Assembly (NCBI GenBank): GCA_025677825.1
Contig: JAIXMO010000001.1
Location: forward strand, 744,001-808,000
Length of the DNA: 64,000 bases
Direction of reading: 5' to 3'
Origin: Helicostylum pulchrum
Lineage: Eukaryota; Mucoromycota; Mucoromycetes; Mucorales; Mucoraceae
Position 1 is the stretch's first letter. Every line of letters starts with the position of its first letter. Under the pieces are notes generated by a model. That model did not search any database. It was not told the origin of the DNA and worked only from the letters and a program-made list of their open reading frames with translations. Shown piece after piece: positions 10,611 through 22,779 of the stretch. The position numbers and the translations under genes are program-made.

Positions 10611-11585
10611 TTTAAATAATAAAAAAAAAAAAGATAAAAAAAAAAAAGAGTACGCTATTTATATATCCCGTTTATTTTATGCATGATCTCATCATGGATT
10701 TAAATTGACCAACTAAAATTTCCTTCGCGGCTTAATTTAGCCTGTATTTTTTTTTTTTTACCCTTATTGTTTATTATTATAGCGTAATTATGATGTAGCT
10801 GGATAATTTAGTTTTTCTCGGGGTAACTATATATCCAGCAATACAAATGAGAAGCAGTTCAGTAACGGCTCTACTTAAGGGAGGAAGAAATCCACCCTTT
10901 GCTGTTACACTATGTAATGTACAGCTACGTACCCTTTCTGTAGTTCATCATGCTCTTAGAATAAATCATATTAGCAGTCCTATTTTGTACTATTCTATCG
11001 AGTTGACTATCTTTCATTACCACATAAAAAAGATATTTAAAAAGACCCATCTTTTTATTCTTCTTTCTCTTTTCTTCTTTTTCATTTTTTAAAAAATCTT
11101 ATAAACTACTTGGCCTTACACTATAATTTTCTATGTACATTTAACTGCACTCGAAAACCTAGGCGGCAAAAAGTCATAAATTTTGTATTTCCCTTCACTT
11201 CTTGCTGAAAAACAAGATGTTATTATTATTTCTAAGCAATCAGACAACAAAGAACCAAAAAAAGCGAAAAAGTAGGTGTTCTAAATGGTTTTTTTTTGGT
11301 GCTATAATGGACGGTGAGGTCAAAACTATTTTTCGATGAAGTTTTGGTGTATTACAATGGATTATAGACAGCTGGACGGTGGCCATGAAAGTTGGAATCT
11401 GCCAAGAAATGTGTGACAACCCACCTACGAAATAAACTAACCATGTAAATGAGTGGCTATCTATAATAAACAGTCGTTATAAAATCAAGGACGTAAATAC
11501 TACTTTAGGTATTTGTACATGTCGTAGCCGATGTGTTTATAAATCATCTATTGAATAAAAATATTTTATGACTGGTTTTAGCAAG
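10611..11585. other. Intergenic, with one relic element end
   Basis: No coding frame is supported. The first 100 bases are the upstream region of the phosphate carrier gene. One stretch near 10860-10900 resembles the terminal repeat of the element family found at 11586 and elsewhere. The rest is unassigned AT-rich DNA. Confidence 0.5.
10860..10900 (+). repeat. Relic terminal repeat of the TACAGTAGC element family
   Basis: The stretch CAGTAACGGCTCTACTTAAG, followed by ...GAAATCCACCCTT, matches the left end of copy A (CAGTAGCGGCTCTATTTAAG...GAAATCCACCCTT). It differs at two positions in the first 20 bases. The rest of an element is not recognisable beside it, so it is probably a decayed remnant. 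Confidence 0.6.
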
Positions 11586-13218
11586 TACAGTAGCGGCTCT
11601 ATTTAAGGGTGGCCGAAATGTGGCCGAAATCCACCCTTATATCGAACATATCCTTATTATCAAGCAGTGAATAATTTACTCCTAAAGAAAAAAACTCACT
11701 GAGGTACCTAAGTTTAAATAATCGCTCACATAAGAAATCACTGCTAAAATTAGCAGTTATAATAGATATTGGTTTTTATTTTTTATAGAAACAGGAAACG
11801 CTTTTTGGACCCAAGTTATCTAGTGCGAAATGGTTATTTCAACTATATCTTTGCTAAAAAAAAATTAAAAACGTACTTTTTTTGATTTTTTTTTGATTTT
11901 CATTTTTGGGGGTCAACCCCTCTTGTGTTTTTGTAGTTATTTTATATTTACTTCGGATCCAATTTGCCTATCCTTGTGAAAAAAGCATGAATAGCATAGG
12001 AGTTATTTAGACGCTTTTAATACATTTTGAATCATACTTCTAATGCAAAAACTAAAAGAGTAATCGCTGTTCTAGACGTTTTTTTTTTTGGGAAAAAAAT
12101 ACACTTTTTTAGTGTAACATCGTGTAACCATTTTCAGAGCTTCGCGATGATGTAAAATGTAGTTTTTTATTATCGTGTTTGGTTATAGCACCGAATGTAG
12201 ATATTTAAAAACTATATATTGGATGTTCATAAAAGAAAGTGCTACATCCAAAACTGGGCGAGAAAACGTGCTTTAAAGAAACGGCCATTTTAAGGACTGC
12301 TTAACTCAAAATTCAGCGAAAAAAAAACGTCTAAGACGGTGATTACTCGGTCAGTATTTTTTTTACAAATATACTTACAGATGGGTTAAATGCGTCTAAA
12401 CAAGCACTATATAATCATTGTTTTTTTTTCACAAAGAGAGCCAAATTGGATCGGAAATAATTTCAAAATAACCTCAAAAACACAATTGGGGTTGACCCCC
12501 CAAAATGGCCAAAAACGATCAAAAATGATCGACTGAAGGAAAAAATAAAAAATCGAGAAAAATATAAAACAACATGCAGTTTTCAATTTTGGTATTAGAT
12601 AAAACATTCTAAGGAGTAACTTTTACTAAGTAGCTTGGAAAAAAGAGCCATTTCCTGATGTTTAATCATACAATGAAAACATCTTATTTCGATTACCGTA
12701 AAAGTGACTTTTTTAAGAAGTTACTTCTAAACCTTTACTTAAAAAGACGCGTTTTTAAGAGAACAATGGACGAAAAATAACAGATTACGATAGTTTAAAT
12801 AGTTCTCGAACTCTTCCAGGTTATTTTATAAAAAAATACGCTATGTATTTTTCTGCAAGAGCTCAAATATTAAAATTAAGTTAAATTCTATTAAATTTTT
12901 TATTGATGCCAATTAAAATAATGCACAACTATTTATTGGAATACTACATAACAATACATTTAAAAACTACTAGCTATGATATATATGACTACAAAGTATC
13001 TCCGTGTTTACTTTATTTGGCTTATACTGCTTCCCTTTTTAAACTTTCATCAGTTAATAACCATCTGTATTTAATTACTTTTCCTAGTTAAATTTCTACT
13101 GATACGCGCTCCATTTAGGTATAAATTGACCGTCTTTGTACTTTAATTTAGTTCGTAAGGCTTATTAGTCATTTGTTTTAATAATATCAATTTGATTGTA
13201 CACTTTTGAAGACTAGAA
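11586..13218 (+). mobile_element. Non-autonomous terminal-inverted-repeat element, copy A (3' truncated)
   Basis: It begins TACAGTAGCGGCTCTATTTA and carries a subterminal hairpin (AAGGGTGG...CCACCCTT). It is homologous along its length to copies B, C and D but stops matching after about 13218, so it lacks the last roughly 180 bases and the right terminal repeat. The interior has two arms in inverted orientation, 11908-12077 and 12328-12502. Each arm starts at a GGGGTCAACCCC palindrome and ends near TTTTTTTT-flanked CGTCTA (left arm TAGACG). The loop is about 250 bases. No long open frame is conserved between copies, so it encodes no transposase. Confidence 0.8.
11908..12502. repeat. Internal long inverted repeat of copy A
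   Basis: The left arm 11908-12077 matches the reverse complement of 12328-12502 imperfectly. It matches block by block: GGTCAACCCC, TTGTGTTTTTG, GGTTATTTT, GATCCAATTTG, TTTAGACGC, AGTAATC, TAGACG. The same arrangement is present in copies B, C and D. A transcript through it could form a long imperfect hairpin. Confidence 0.7.
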
Positions 13219-13664
13219 CCACAAACGATAACGTAACTGTCGATTGCAGAGCGCAACAACAACAGCAAAAAAAGAAAATAATATATTGCCACTTGGAATC
13301 AGTACCAAAAAAAAAACTTGTACAACATTTTTATTACTCATCACAGAACATAGTATTTTTGTTAGTTATTTTTCAGTTCTATTCAGTATTTAAGATATGT
13401 TATGAAATCTTTTTTTATATATCGTACCTAAATATATGTATGTGTATTGACGTTTCTCGAGTGTAAAATCTTTTAATAATAGCAATAAAACCTTTAAACT
13501 CTTAATAACTTCCCTCTCATAAATATAGTATATAACAATGTTTTATTATTTATAAAATGTAAAATGATGTACGTGTAAAAAAAGAATATAATACCCGAAT
13601 ATTCTTATAAAAATGTATGTAATGGTGTAAAGGGAATATAGACCCCTATATTTTTTTTGTTCAC
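13219..13664. other. Intergenic, AT-rich, 446 bp
   Basis: Nothing was recognised apart from short ORFs interrupted by poly-A and poly-T. It is the 3' flank of the amine oxidase gene. Confidence 0.5.
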
Positions 13665-15932
13665 TTAGAGCTTGTTGGAACAACAGTCGTCATTCTTATC
13701 AGCATTAGCAAGAACAGAACGGTTAGACTTGATATTACTGGGAGGAACGTCAAGAGCAGGGTTGGCAATGAAGAAGTTACAAGGCTTCATGGTGAAGCCA
13801 CAGTATTCGACAGGCATAATAGGGAAATCTTCAACTCTGGGTAAATGGGTAATACCGAATGTGTACCAAAGAACGATATCTTCTTGTTCGATATTTTGTT
13901 TGCCGCGGTTAGCCCAAACTTCAACAGTGTCATCACCACCAGATTGGTTACAGTAGAAACCACCAGCAAACATTTGATCCTCATCATAAGGAGTGACCCA
14001 CAATGTCTTTTTGGCGAAACCAGCACGCTCAGCTATAATGTAAAAAAATAATAATTAATAACGAGTTCATAAATGCACATATATATATAAATATATAACT
14101 TACCAACAAGGGAGTCATGTCTAGCATAGAAAGGAGCAGTATGACCAGAATTGATCTTCCAACCAACAGGAGTTTTAGCATAAGGATGAGTTCTATCTTG
14201 GTTAACAATCTTCCAGAATCTAGATGTATCATAGTTTGCTTCAGATTGACCTTCCTTGGTATCCTTAAGAGTGGTATATTCACTGGTAAAACCATTACCA
14301 GTAAGATTCTTGGGGTGACCAGTGGGGTAATCCAAAGTATAAGTATCAACTCGTTGAACAGAGTTCTTTTGTCCATCAATCATAGGATCAATACGCATGG
14401 TGAAGAAATGTTGATGGTATTGAGCGTTAATTTGAGGAGCGACGATAGTACCGAAACCACCAGTGGTTTCATCTTCGGCCAAAACGTGAGTGTTAAGCTC
14501 ACCAGTTGCCTTGACTTCGTATTCAAAAGTACCATCTTGGTAGAAGTAGTAGTAAAGACCATAATCGTAGTTGGCAACTAAAAAAATAAAAGAAAAATGT
14601 TAATTTTTACTCTGGCATACACACACACACACAAAAGAAAACCTACCAGTAACAATTTGAGAAACTACCAATCTTCTAGATCTAATGGTATGGGCACGAC
14701 CGTTACGGTAATCAGTGTGCTTCATCAAAATACCATAATCTTCTTCGTGCAAACAAACAGCACTAGGAACATGGAAAGGCTTACCCTCGTGATCGTTGAA
14801 GTTGGCATCAAAGTAGTAGATGGAACCAAGACAATCACAACCCAAAGCCAAACTGTTGGTACAGAGACCTAAACCATACTCTCCGACATCGAAAGCGTGC
14901 TTACGGTAATGAGGAGCAGAAGGATCAGCATAAGGAACAACCATTTCAGAAAGAGAAATACGATAGAAAAGAGGACGCTTTTCAGCACCATCTTGATAAC
15001 TAACGTTATGAATAACGAGACCTTCACGATAGTTCATGGAGATACGCATGTTCCACTTTTGCCAATCAATTTCGCTACCCTTGACAGTGAAAGAAACACC
15101 TTGAGGTTGTTGAATAATAAGAGGCTTGACATCCTTACGGTAGTTTTCCTCACCAACAAATTCAGGTAAGAAGTTATGGTTTTGAGTAGGGATAGTGGGA
15201 CGAGTGAACTTGGAATCTCTGGGTCTGATACGTTCAATAGAAACTACTTCCATACGACCAAGATCTAAATAAGAAAATAAAATAAATAAAATTAGCCTTT
15301 TTTTTTGGCGGTAACATTAACCTTAAAAAAATTCACTTACCGATAATGGGAACAAAATCCAAAGGATGAGCATATTGGTTATCATCCTCACAAGTACGCA
15401 TATACATAAGAGCTTGCATCATACGCTTCTCACGACCAGGATGAGAAAGATGACGAGCAATGGCCCAAGGATCAGAGAAAACTTGAGACATGTCAGTAAT
15501 ACCGAGTTCAAGACATTCTTGACGGACCTTCTCATCCTTAATAACAAGTTCCTCAACATCAAACATTTCGTCCATGGTCAAAATAGGTTGAACATCGGGA
15601 ATGTACTTCCATGTCTTGAGAGTGTTGTTGCTTAAAGAGACAAGGCCTTCATAACACTTCATGGTCTTCTTTTCCAAAGCAACAACGAGTGCTTCACGCT
15701 CAACATTGGTAACACGAGGTTTAGAAGTATCCCAACCGAGATAAGAAAGCATGATATCCTTCTTGGGTTCCTTGAGAGTAATGGTGTTGAAGACAAAGTC
15801 AATGGTAGGCTTGGCTTGACGAGTAATAGCAGCAACTTGAATAATTTCGTCACCAGTGAGTTGATCAAAAGGGTGATAGGCAGAATGCATTGTGGAGGCA
15901 GTAGCAGTTTTCATTTCTTTAGTGGTAGACAT
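13665..15932 (-). CDS. Copper amine oxidase (primary-amine oxidase)
   Basis: Exons, in transcript order, are 15932-15341, 15264-14647, 14577-14104 and 14032-13665, giving 683 residues. The TPQ cofactor precursor is the first Tyr of VANYDYG (about Tyr407), three codons after an intron. The catalytic-base Asp region is YADPSAPHYRKHAFDVGEYG. The copper ligands are HQHFF and the later His of GITHLPR. It oxidises primary amines to aldehydes with release of ammonia and hydrogen peroxide, allowing amines to serve as a nitrogen source. The C-terminus ...NKL resembles a variant PTS1 signal. No signal peptide is seen, so a peroxisomal location is likely, as in yeast enzymes. Confidence 0.95.
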
Positions 15933-18900
15933 ATTGAATGGAGAAAATTAAGTTATATAAAAATTAAATTAACTTGAGTTAGAAGAGTTTTTAAAGAAGA
16001 AGGGAATAACAAATGACAATGTAAAAAAATCAAGTGCCTTTTATATAATTCTTTGAACTTTCAAGTAGTTTATGGAAAGTGACAAATCAAGACCAATAAC
16101 AAACGTTCATAATTTAGGAGTTTCAAATCATATCAATATGGATAGTTGCAAAAAAAAAACAGAAAGGAAGAAAAACAAAAGGAGAAGAATAATCCTGTGC
16201 TCTTTACTCTTATTATAACATCATTATATAAAGCGTCTGTTTTAAGAAAATAAGAATAGATAAATAATATCAATTCAAACCGAAAGATATTAATATTAAG
16301 AACATGTCGTATTACAATTCTCACACAGAGGATGTTTTTAGTGGCGAGTAGTAAGGGAACCGATAAACAACCATTTGTCATTACTAGCCTCAGACCAGCA
16401 AAAGCAAAAAGAAGTATGTTTGAAACAGCGATTCGTTATGCTTGGTGTGATTCCGAAGGTCAGTTTAATTATCTCCAAAAACTGATAGTCAAAACTAAAT
16501 AAAAATAGTTTGAATGGATCCGGATCAATTCCCTCTATTGATTTATATAGTTTTTATTATTTTTAAACGTATTTATTATACATGCATGGAGAGATTTATG
16601 TAAACGAAGACAGAGCAAGATATAAGAGGATATCCCCGCAATTGATAGTGGGGGGAGGATAGCAAAAGAAAAAAAAAGTCAGTAGCAACTGTGTATAAAC
16701 CTTCCCAGGGGACTCGTTCTGACAAATCAATGGCCGCTTCGAACCGTCTCATAGGGTGTATCGTGCGAAACAATTCTCTCGAAAAGGAAAAAAGGAATGT
16801 AGTAACACATAAAATGTACTGATTAAGAAGTGAGAGAAAAAAATATAAGAAATAGTTCTTTAAGCAAAGTAGTCATGTTGTTACTACATGATGGCCTTTT
16901 TTTTTTAACTATTTTTTTTTTTTTTTGGTCGCATGTCAGAAAATGTCCTATCTCTGTACTTTTTTTTTTTTCTGTTACAATGTTTTTATTTTTTTGCATT
17001 GACGCAAAAAAAAGTCTTTCTTATTCTCGTTACCTTCTTTCTTCAACCGCATGTTTCAAGAAGCAGTTGGTTATTAGATGTATAAGATGTAAAAATATGG
17101 CCCCATAAATATTGGGGAGCCAATATTTTACTTTCTATATTTGGCGTTTTTGAGGATCAATTTGACATGCATGTAACCTGAGATTACTAATAATGCTTAC
17201 CTTTATACAACATATTTAGGGCTTAAAAAATAAACTTTTTTTACTAATAGAAAGTCAACCGCTGCTAAACAAGAAGCCGAGAATAAAGTCACATAAGACA
17301 GTTTATATATTTATGCATTCATGATGCCAGAGTTTAATACGAATATCGCTCGGTACTAATTCGTTTTAGAAACATTTTTATTTCAGAAAAAAAAAACTTC
17401 TAGAAAGCACACAAATCGTAATCGAAATATTTCTATATTTTTACCAAGACATATAAACAAAAAGATAGATAAAAATAAATAAAGCCGCGCTTATCTCATT
17501 ACAGCATTAAGTTGATTATTATCGTGTTACCATGGCACAAAAAGAGGTTTATTGGTATCACTTAGAAGTGAGTTTAGAGATTTCCCACCCGTTCCAAAAT
17601 AGTAAAGTTCTAAATTCGATCTTGTAATCATGGGCTCCATTATTCATCGAGTCTCATCTTATTGGCTGTACCTCTTAAAAATGTATTGATTGGTATCCTT
17701 ATTACAAACATAAGGACCGAAATATTTAGAAGCGTAATAAATCCCGGATTTTTTTGTAAACATGTACAAATTATATAAAATTTATGATCTTATTACTAAT
17801 AAAGATATTAAGATCTGGTCTGTTAGTAATTATGATGTCCTAAAGCATAAAACAGAAAAATATAGATAATACATGAATATCAACTGACGTAAAGATATAC
17901 AACATTACCTTAGCTGTAGATTCGATAGACACTTTTTATTTTTGTTATCCGAATACTAAAAAAAAAATGAAATTAAAGCTAGCAGCAGGTTTGTATCTAC
18001 ACTATTGAATGCGCAATTTGTACATATGATAAAGACAAGGAAACATATATTCTGCCTGTCAAAATTTGTTTTTCTAAAACGAAACAGGTGTCCCGTATTA
18101 TCTTTTACATGCCGTGTTATCCAATTTGTTAACTTACGGTCTTTTAAAATGACAGAAATTAATTCACCAATAAATGGAAAGGCTTTCAGTTTCTCCCACG
18201 ACAAATCCGTCATCGCTAACTCTACCTTAATTGAAACTCATAATAGACTACATTAAGCTAAAGGTTTCTTAATTTGACAGGAAGGTCTGTCGTGCACAGT
18301 ATACATTGACACCTGCCGCTAAAATAGTTATAAAAAAAAATAGAGTTTCATTTTATAGTCAAAGCCAACCGATAGATGATACTTGTAATGTATAGTTGAA
18401 GAAAGCACGTATCCCCTCGAAATATTATATCAAGACATTAAATTCTTAACAATAAAATTTTCTTTTGACTCGTCTATATTAATAAAAAGATGCACACGTA
18501 AAACTAAGTCTGCCGTTTTCTAAAAAAAAAAAAGCTCAGTTAATAGCAGTATTCTTAATACCCAGCTATAAAAAATAGCAAAGTCTAAATTATGTTTAGG
18601 ACATTAGTGTGCTGTTTTTTTTACCAGTTGCAGTATCAAAGTACCGTAGAGATATATTATAAGCTGGCTTAAAAAAAGTTCAGGAAAAGAAGGCAATAAT
18701 ACGTTTTTAATATAATTTTATTAGAGTAGTTGTTATAGAAAAAAAAAGAGGTTCACATAGTGTTAATCCGTGTAAAAGAAACCTGTGACAAGTACTCATC
18801 AGTAAGTATTTTATAAAGCTAAATACAATATAATTCGAATCTTATATATTATTGCATAACTTTAGAGCAAGTATCGGCATTATATTGATTGTTTTGTTTG

Positions 18901-21653
18901 ATCCTATTACTAAATTGTCTGGCTGTGCAAACAAGTAACCATATTCTATGGAAGCTATATCTATAAACAAGGTCATTACATGAAATATTTTACATATAGA
19001 GGAGATTGTGTAATAAAGGCTAAGTTGGGATCCCCAAGAATGCGCAGCTGATTGGTAATTTGTCACAAACACAATATACTTGAAAAAATAATAATGTGCG
19101 TGATTAAAAAGAAAAGACTCTACTTTTTAAAAAGTTTAACAACAAATATATAAACACGGCCATGTAAAAACAGTATTTGGTTAGATCACAATTGCTTTTT
19201 CTCACACCTAATTACACAGAAATAGCACTGAAATTGCGAAACACGTTATTGAAATACACTGGTATTTTAAAAAAAGTAAAATTGACAACAAATTAAAGCC
19301 CGTTCGTATCCGTGCTTTTTTTAAAAAAAGAAAATAATGATAAGGTGGGTTCTGGAGTATACGTTATTTGACGATATATTAGTACACATTACATTAGGCA
19401 AACACATCAGTTGTGTTACTCGGTTTTAAGCTTTTGCTGTATTAAGTAGTGAGATAAAACCGGAAACGAGATGTTTGGATACACTAGCGAATACCTGTTT
19501 ACAGTAAAAACAAAACAAAGCAAAAAAAAAAGAAGTATTTTTTCTATTATTATTCTTATACATATATATAACGCCTGGTAATTTTTTACATTGTTCTACG
19601 TTTTTTTTTTCTTAGTTAGTGTGTAATAACGCATTTATTAAAAAAAAACATAGAGTGAGATATTTAATATTAAATGTATTGTATAACAAAAATATAAAAC
19701 TATAATATTACCACGTGAAATTAGGTTTAACGACGGGTTCCATCTAAAAACAAACAGGTTAACTAAGACCAAAAGGCCCTTTTTTTTCAAACTAATGTTG
19801 TTATCAACGTGTTACCGTTTTTGGGTACAATCACGCAGTGTTTTAAAGTATGCATTCACGTATTAGGTAATTCCAATGGGCTGGGAAAATGTGTGCGTTG
19901 CTTTGAATTTTTTTATATGTGCAAGAGGATATAGTTTACGCTATAAAAAAAGAGGGGGTGTTGGGTTTTCATTTATTGTTGTACATAATTTGTTCAACGT
20001 TACGTTACCTCATTACGGGGGGGGGGTTTAGCGCTAGGAACGAGATTGCAACTACAGCTATACATAAAAAAAGTCGAACAAGTATCGAATCTAATAACTT
20101 TACGATTAAAAAGTGTGTTTAAATTCCTCTCTCGTAAACTTTAGAAAGCGTCGCTAGTTTCAAAACCTCATTATTTGTATTGCGAACCGAAAAAGAAAAT
20201 CCGTTGTACTACGATATAAAAGGGAACTCAAGTGGATTGTATTATATCCAAGTGTGCGCACCATTTATGGCCCCCTATTTAAGTTATATTGTTTCTATAG
20301 ATTAGTGTCGCAAGTTTCTGCAAACGAAAATCAACAACATATCTGATGTACATAAAAAAAAAAGGGAAGGGGGGAATAGGCTATGCCTTTCGAAAGTGTC
20401 GCATTTTTAAAAAAATAAATAAGCTGTGAACAGCTGGTTCATGCAAAGGAAATGTACTAAAAAAGATTGACAAAGTGATCTGTTGTGGTCAATTGAGGAT
20501 AGTAAAAAAGAAGAGAATATACAATCAAAAGGGCACTAGACTGCAGCTGATAATGCTGCCAAATCTGGAGACGCGAAACATATCTTTTGTCACTTAAACA
20601 ATACTTTTTTTAATGTAAAACTTTGTAATTACTTTTAATTTACTATAGTTGTATGTTTGAATTTGGAAGTGCAGAAATCACTATAGGAAATACAATTATC
20701 CTAAATTTAACTATCAACATTTTTACTCTCGTTGAATATAAACATTCTTTCTTTATGTAGTAGCGTTAGAAATTGGCGGAGGTAATGTAGAAACCTTCTT
20801 AGTACGTTACTTTTTTTTGGGCCTCAAACAAGCGCTTCCTTAAAGAGTATCTAAACGCCACACTGATATCACTGATTTACACCTATTATTCACTTCGAGA
20901 AGTATATATATATTAGTATGCGCTATAAAAGAAAAAGAAAAATGGGCTAGTAAATACTCTGCGATGGAATATATGTCCGTGCGCGTTTTGAATATAATTA
21001 AAAAGCGGCACAAGAGGTTGGTATGAATGGAGATAGAGATATTAAGGATAAAAAGGAGATATATACGCAACTTTAAATTATATAAAAAAGGGATTTCATT
21101 TAAATAATGAATAGGCTGGGTCTAGATGCGCACTTAGGAGATACTTTGATTATAGGTTGGTTTTACAATACCAATGTAGTACGTAATTCATCTCCTCAGC
21201 TACCCATATAAAAAAGAGGAACGCGTCTAAATCTACATGAATTGTGAAAGCCCCGTCTGATTTAAATCTAGCACAGGGCTAATATATAACTGGAGGCTAT
21301 GTTTTGCATGAGATTTCGTTTCTGAATTTAGTATGAGTTGTTAGCGTGTGAGAGTATAATGCAAGAAGAAATAAACAAGGATAATATAGCGCTAGTATAA
21401 ATAAATACTTGATTCGATTTAAAATAAAGTAGTTAATAAGAAACAACAGACAACATTTTTGTACGCTCGAAAAAAGACGTCATCATAACTGTGATTTTTT
21501 TTTGTTATAATAAATGGTTTATATATTTGTTATAGATATGTGATAACAATTTACAAATAAATAAGTAATATGATTGAATATATATATATATAATGTGTAT
21601 ATGTATACGATATAGTAAGAAGGGAATACAATTGTTTTTTTTTACGCCCATTC
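15933..21653. other. Gene-poor stretch, 5.7 kb
   Basis: Both strands were read in all frames. Apart from one small ORF (16332-16502) there is no frame with family character, no tRNA-like B-box and no copy of the element seen at 11586. Composition is AT-rich with many short poly-A/T runs and a G10 run at 20017-20026. It could hold decayed transposons, non-coding RNA genes or regulatory DNA. I cannot distinguish these. Confidence 0.5.
16332..16502 (+). CDS. Possible small ORF, 56 codons, unrecognised
   Basis: An uninterrupted frame from ATG 16332 to TAA 16500-16502 contains RPAKAKRSMFETAIRYAWCD, which is more protein-like than its surroundings. A second ATG at 16304 opens an overlapping frame (MSYYNSHTEDVFSGE). 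That could be joined to the same C-terminal part only by an intron of about 37 bases, shorter than any intron supported in this window. It is either a small gene or a remnant. No family is recognised. Confidence 0.25.
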   Translation: MFLVASSKGTDKQPFVITSLRPAKAKRSMFETAIRYAWCDSEGQFNYLQKLIVKTK

Positions 21654-22524
21654 TCAACAGACTGAAACATTATAGAATCCAGGAGGTATATTTGGGGTTT
21701 GTTGTTGCTGACCAAATGCTTGTCCTGTTGCAGGGTTTATAATAGGTATTGCCCGAGCAATGGTAGTGGTAGGAAGATAATGAGGTTGTTGTTGATTATA
21801 GTTTATAGCGCAGTTATCAGCAAGGTAATAATTATTATTGTAATTGGGAGGTGGTGGTATAATGTTACTACTACTACCACTACTACTGATGCTACTAATA
21901 CTACTGTTACTACTCGTAGGACTAGTCATATTTGCCGTAGTACTATTCTTATATGCAACCCATTGAGCCATCGATGGAGAAGTATTTATTTTCCCTGGAT
22001 GTTGTTGATGCACAGGTACAGACACAGGGGCCATATTGCTTGGATTGATAATAGGGATAGCTCTTGTAGTAACAGAACTAGATGATGGATTTTGATGATG
22101 ATTTTGTTGTGAATGATGACGATGCTGACGATGGGGATTTTGTTGTATGTTTTGTTGTTTTAGTGTAGTATAATAAGATGGTGGGGGAGAATGGCTTGGT
22201 GATGGATATGGAGACGTACGTTTTTGTATTCTTTCCCGATGTTCGGTGACCTATTTTTTTTTTTTTTTTTGGGGGAGCGAAGAAATTATTAGAAATCAAA
22301 ATAATTGTTATATACATATACACACTTTGTCATACCTCTTCTATATGAAAAATAGGACAAAATTCATGATCATCGTAAAAGTTACGTGCCAGTTCATGTT
22401 GCGTTCTAAACTGTTCCAGTCTTAAATCTATATTCCTTTTTTTGTTAAAACAAGTTCTTACAGAAAAAAGAGATTATTACTTACTAGAAACAGTAGTTAA
22501 AGATATAAGATTATTGCAAGACAT
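21654..22524 (-). CDS. Low-complexity protein with repeated RAIPIINP motif
   Basis: Exons, in transcript order, are 22524-22485, 22427-22336 and 22250-21654, giving 242 residues. The first 50 residues look conserved and ordered (QHELARNFYDDHEFCPIF). The remainder is rich in Asn, Gln, Ser, Pro and His with poly-Ser. Two copies of R-A-I-P-I-I-N-P occur (TRAIPIINPSN and ARAIPIINPATG). The motif resembles the I-x-I-[VI]-[ND]-P-x-T-G repeats I associate with the N-terminal region of eIF4G and related translation factors. That link is inference. Upstream, on the same strand, is eIF2B gamma, 255 bp away. The exons join in frame with good splice sites. I do not recognise the family. Confidence 0.65.
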
Positions 22525-22779
22525 TTTTTTTTTTTTTTTTTTTTTTGTAGTCAAAAAGAGAAAGAAAAGATAAAGAACAAAAAGTTAAAGTGGGACGATT
22601 GTCTTATGCAATGAAAAGGAGGGGACTACTTTTTTTTTTGAGGTAGTAAGCACGATTTAAAGTTGGACAATGTTACACTATCCTGTTTGTGCGCCTTTGG
22701 AATTGATAAATCAAGTTAAAACTTGTGTATGTAAAATAATATTATTTATTTATGCGGTTCTCAGATGATCAATTGCGCA

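Noticed and set aside
12407..12607. Minus-strand frame of 66 codons inside element copy A
   Set aside because: The frame is not kept open at the corresponding position of copies B, C and D, so it is chance within the repeat.
14029..15868. Several overlapping frames on both strands across the amine oxidase
   Set aside because: All are shadows of the four exons; only the chosen frame shows TPQ, Asp and copper-ligand motifs.
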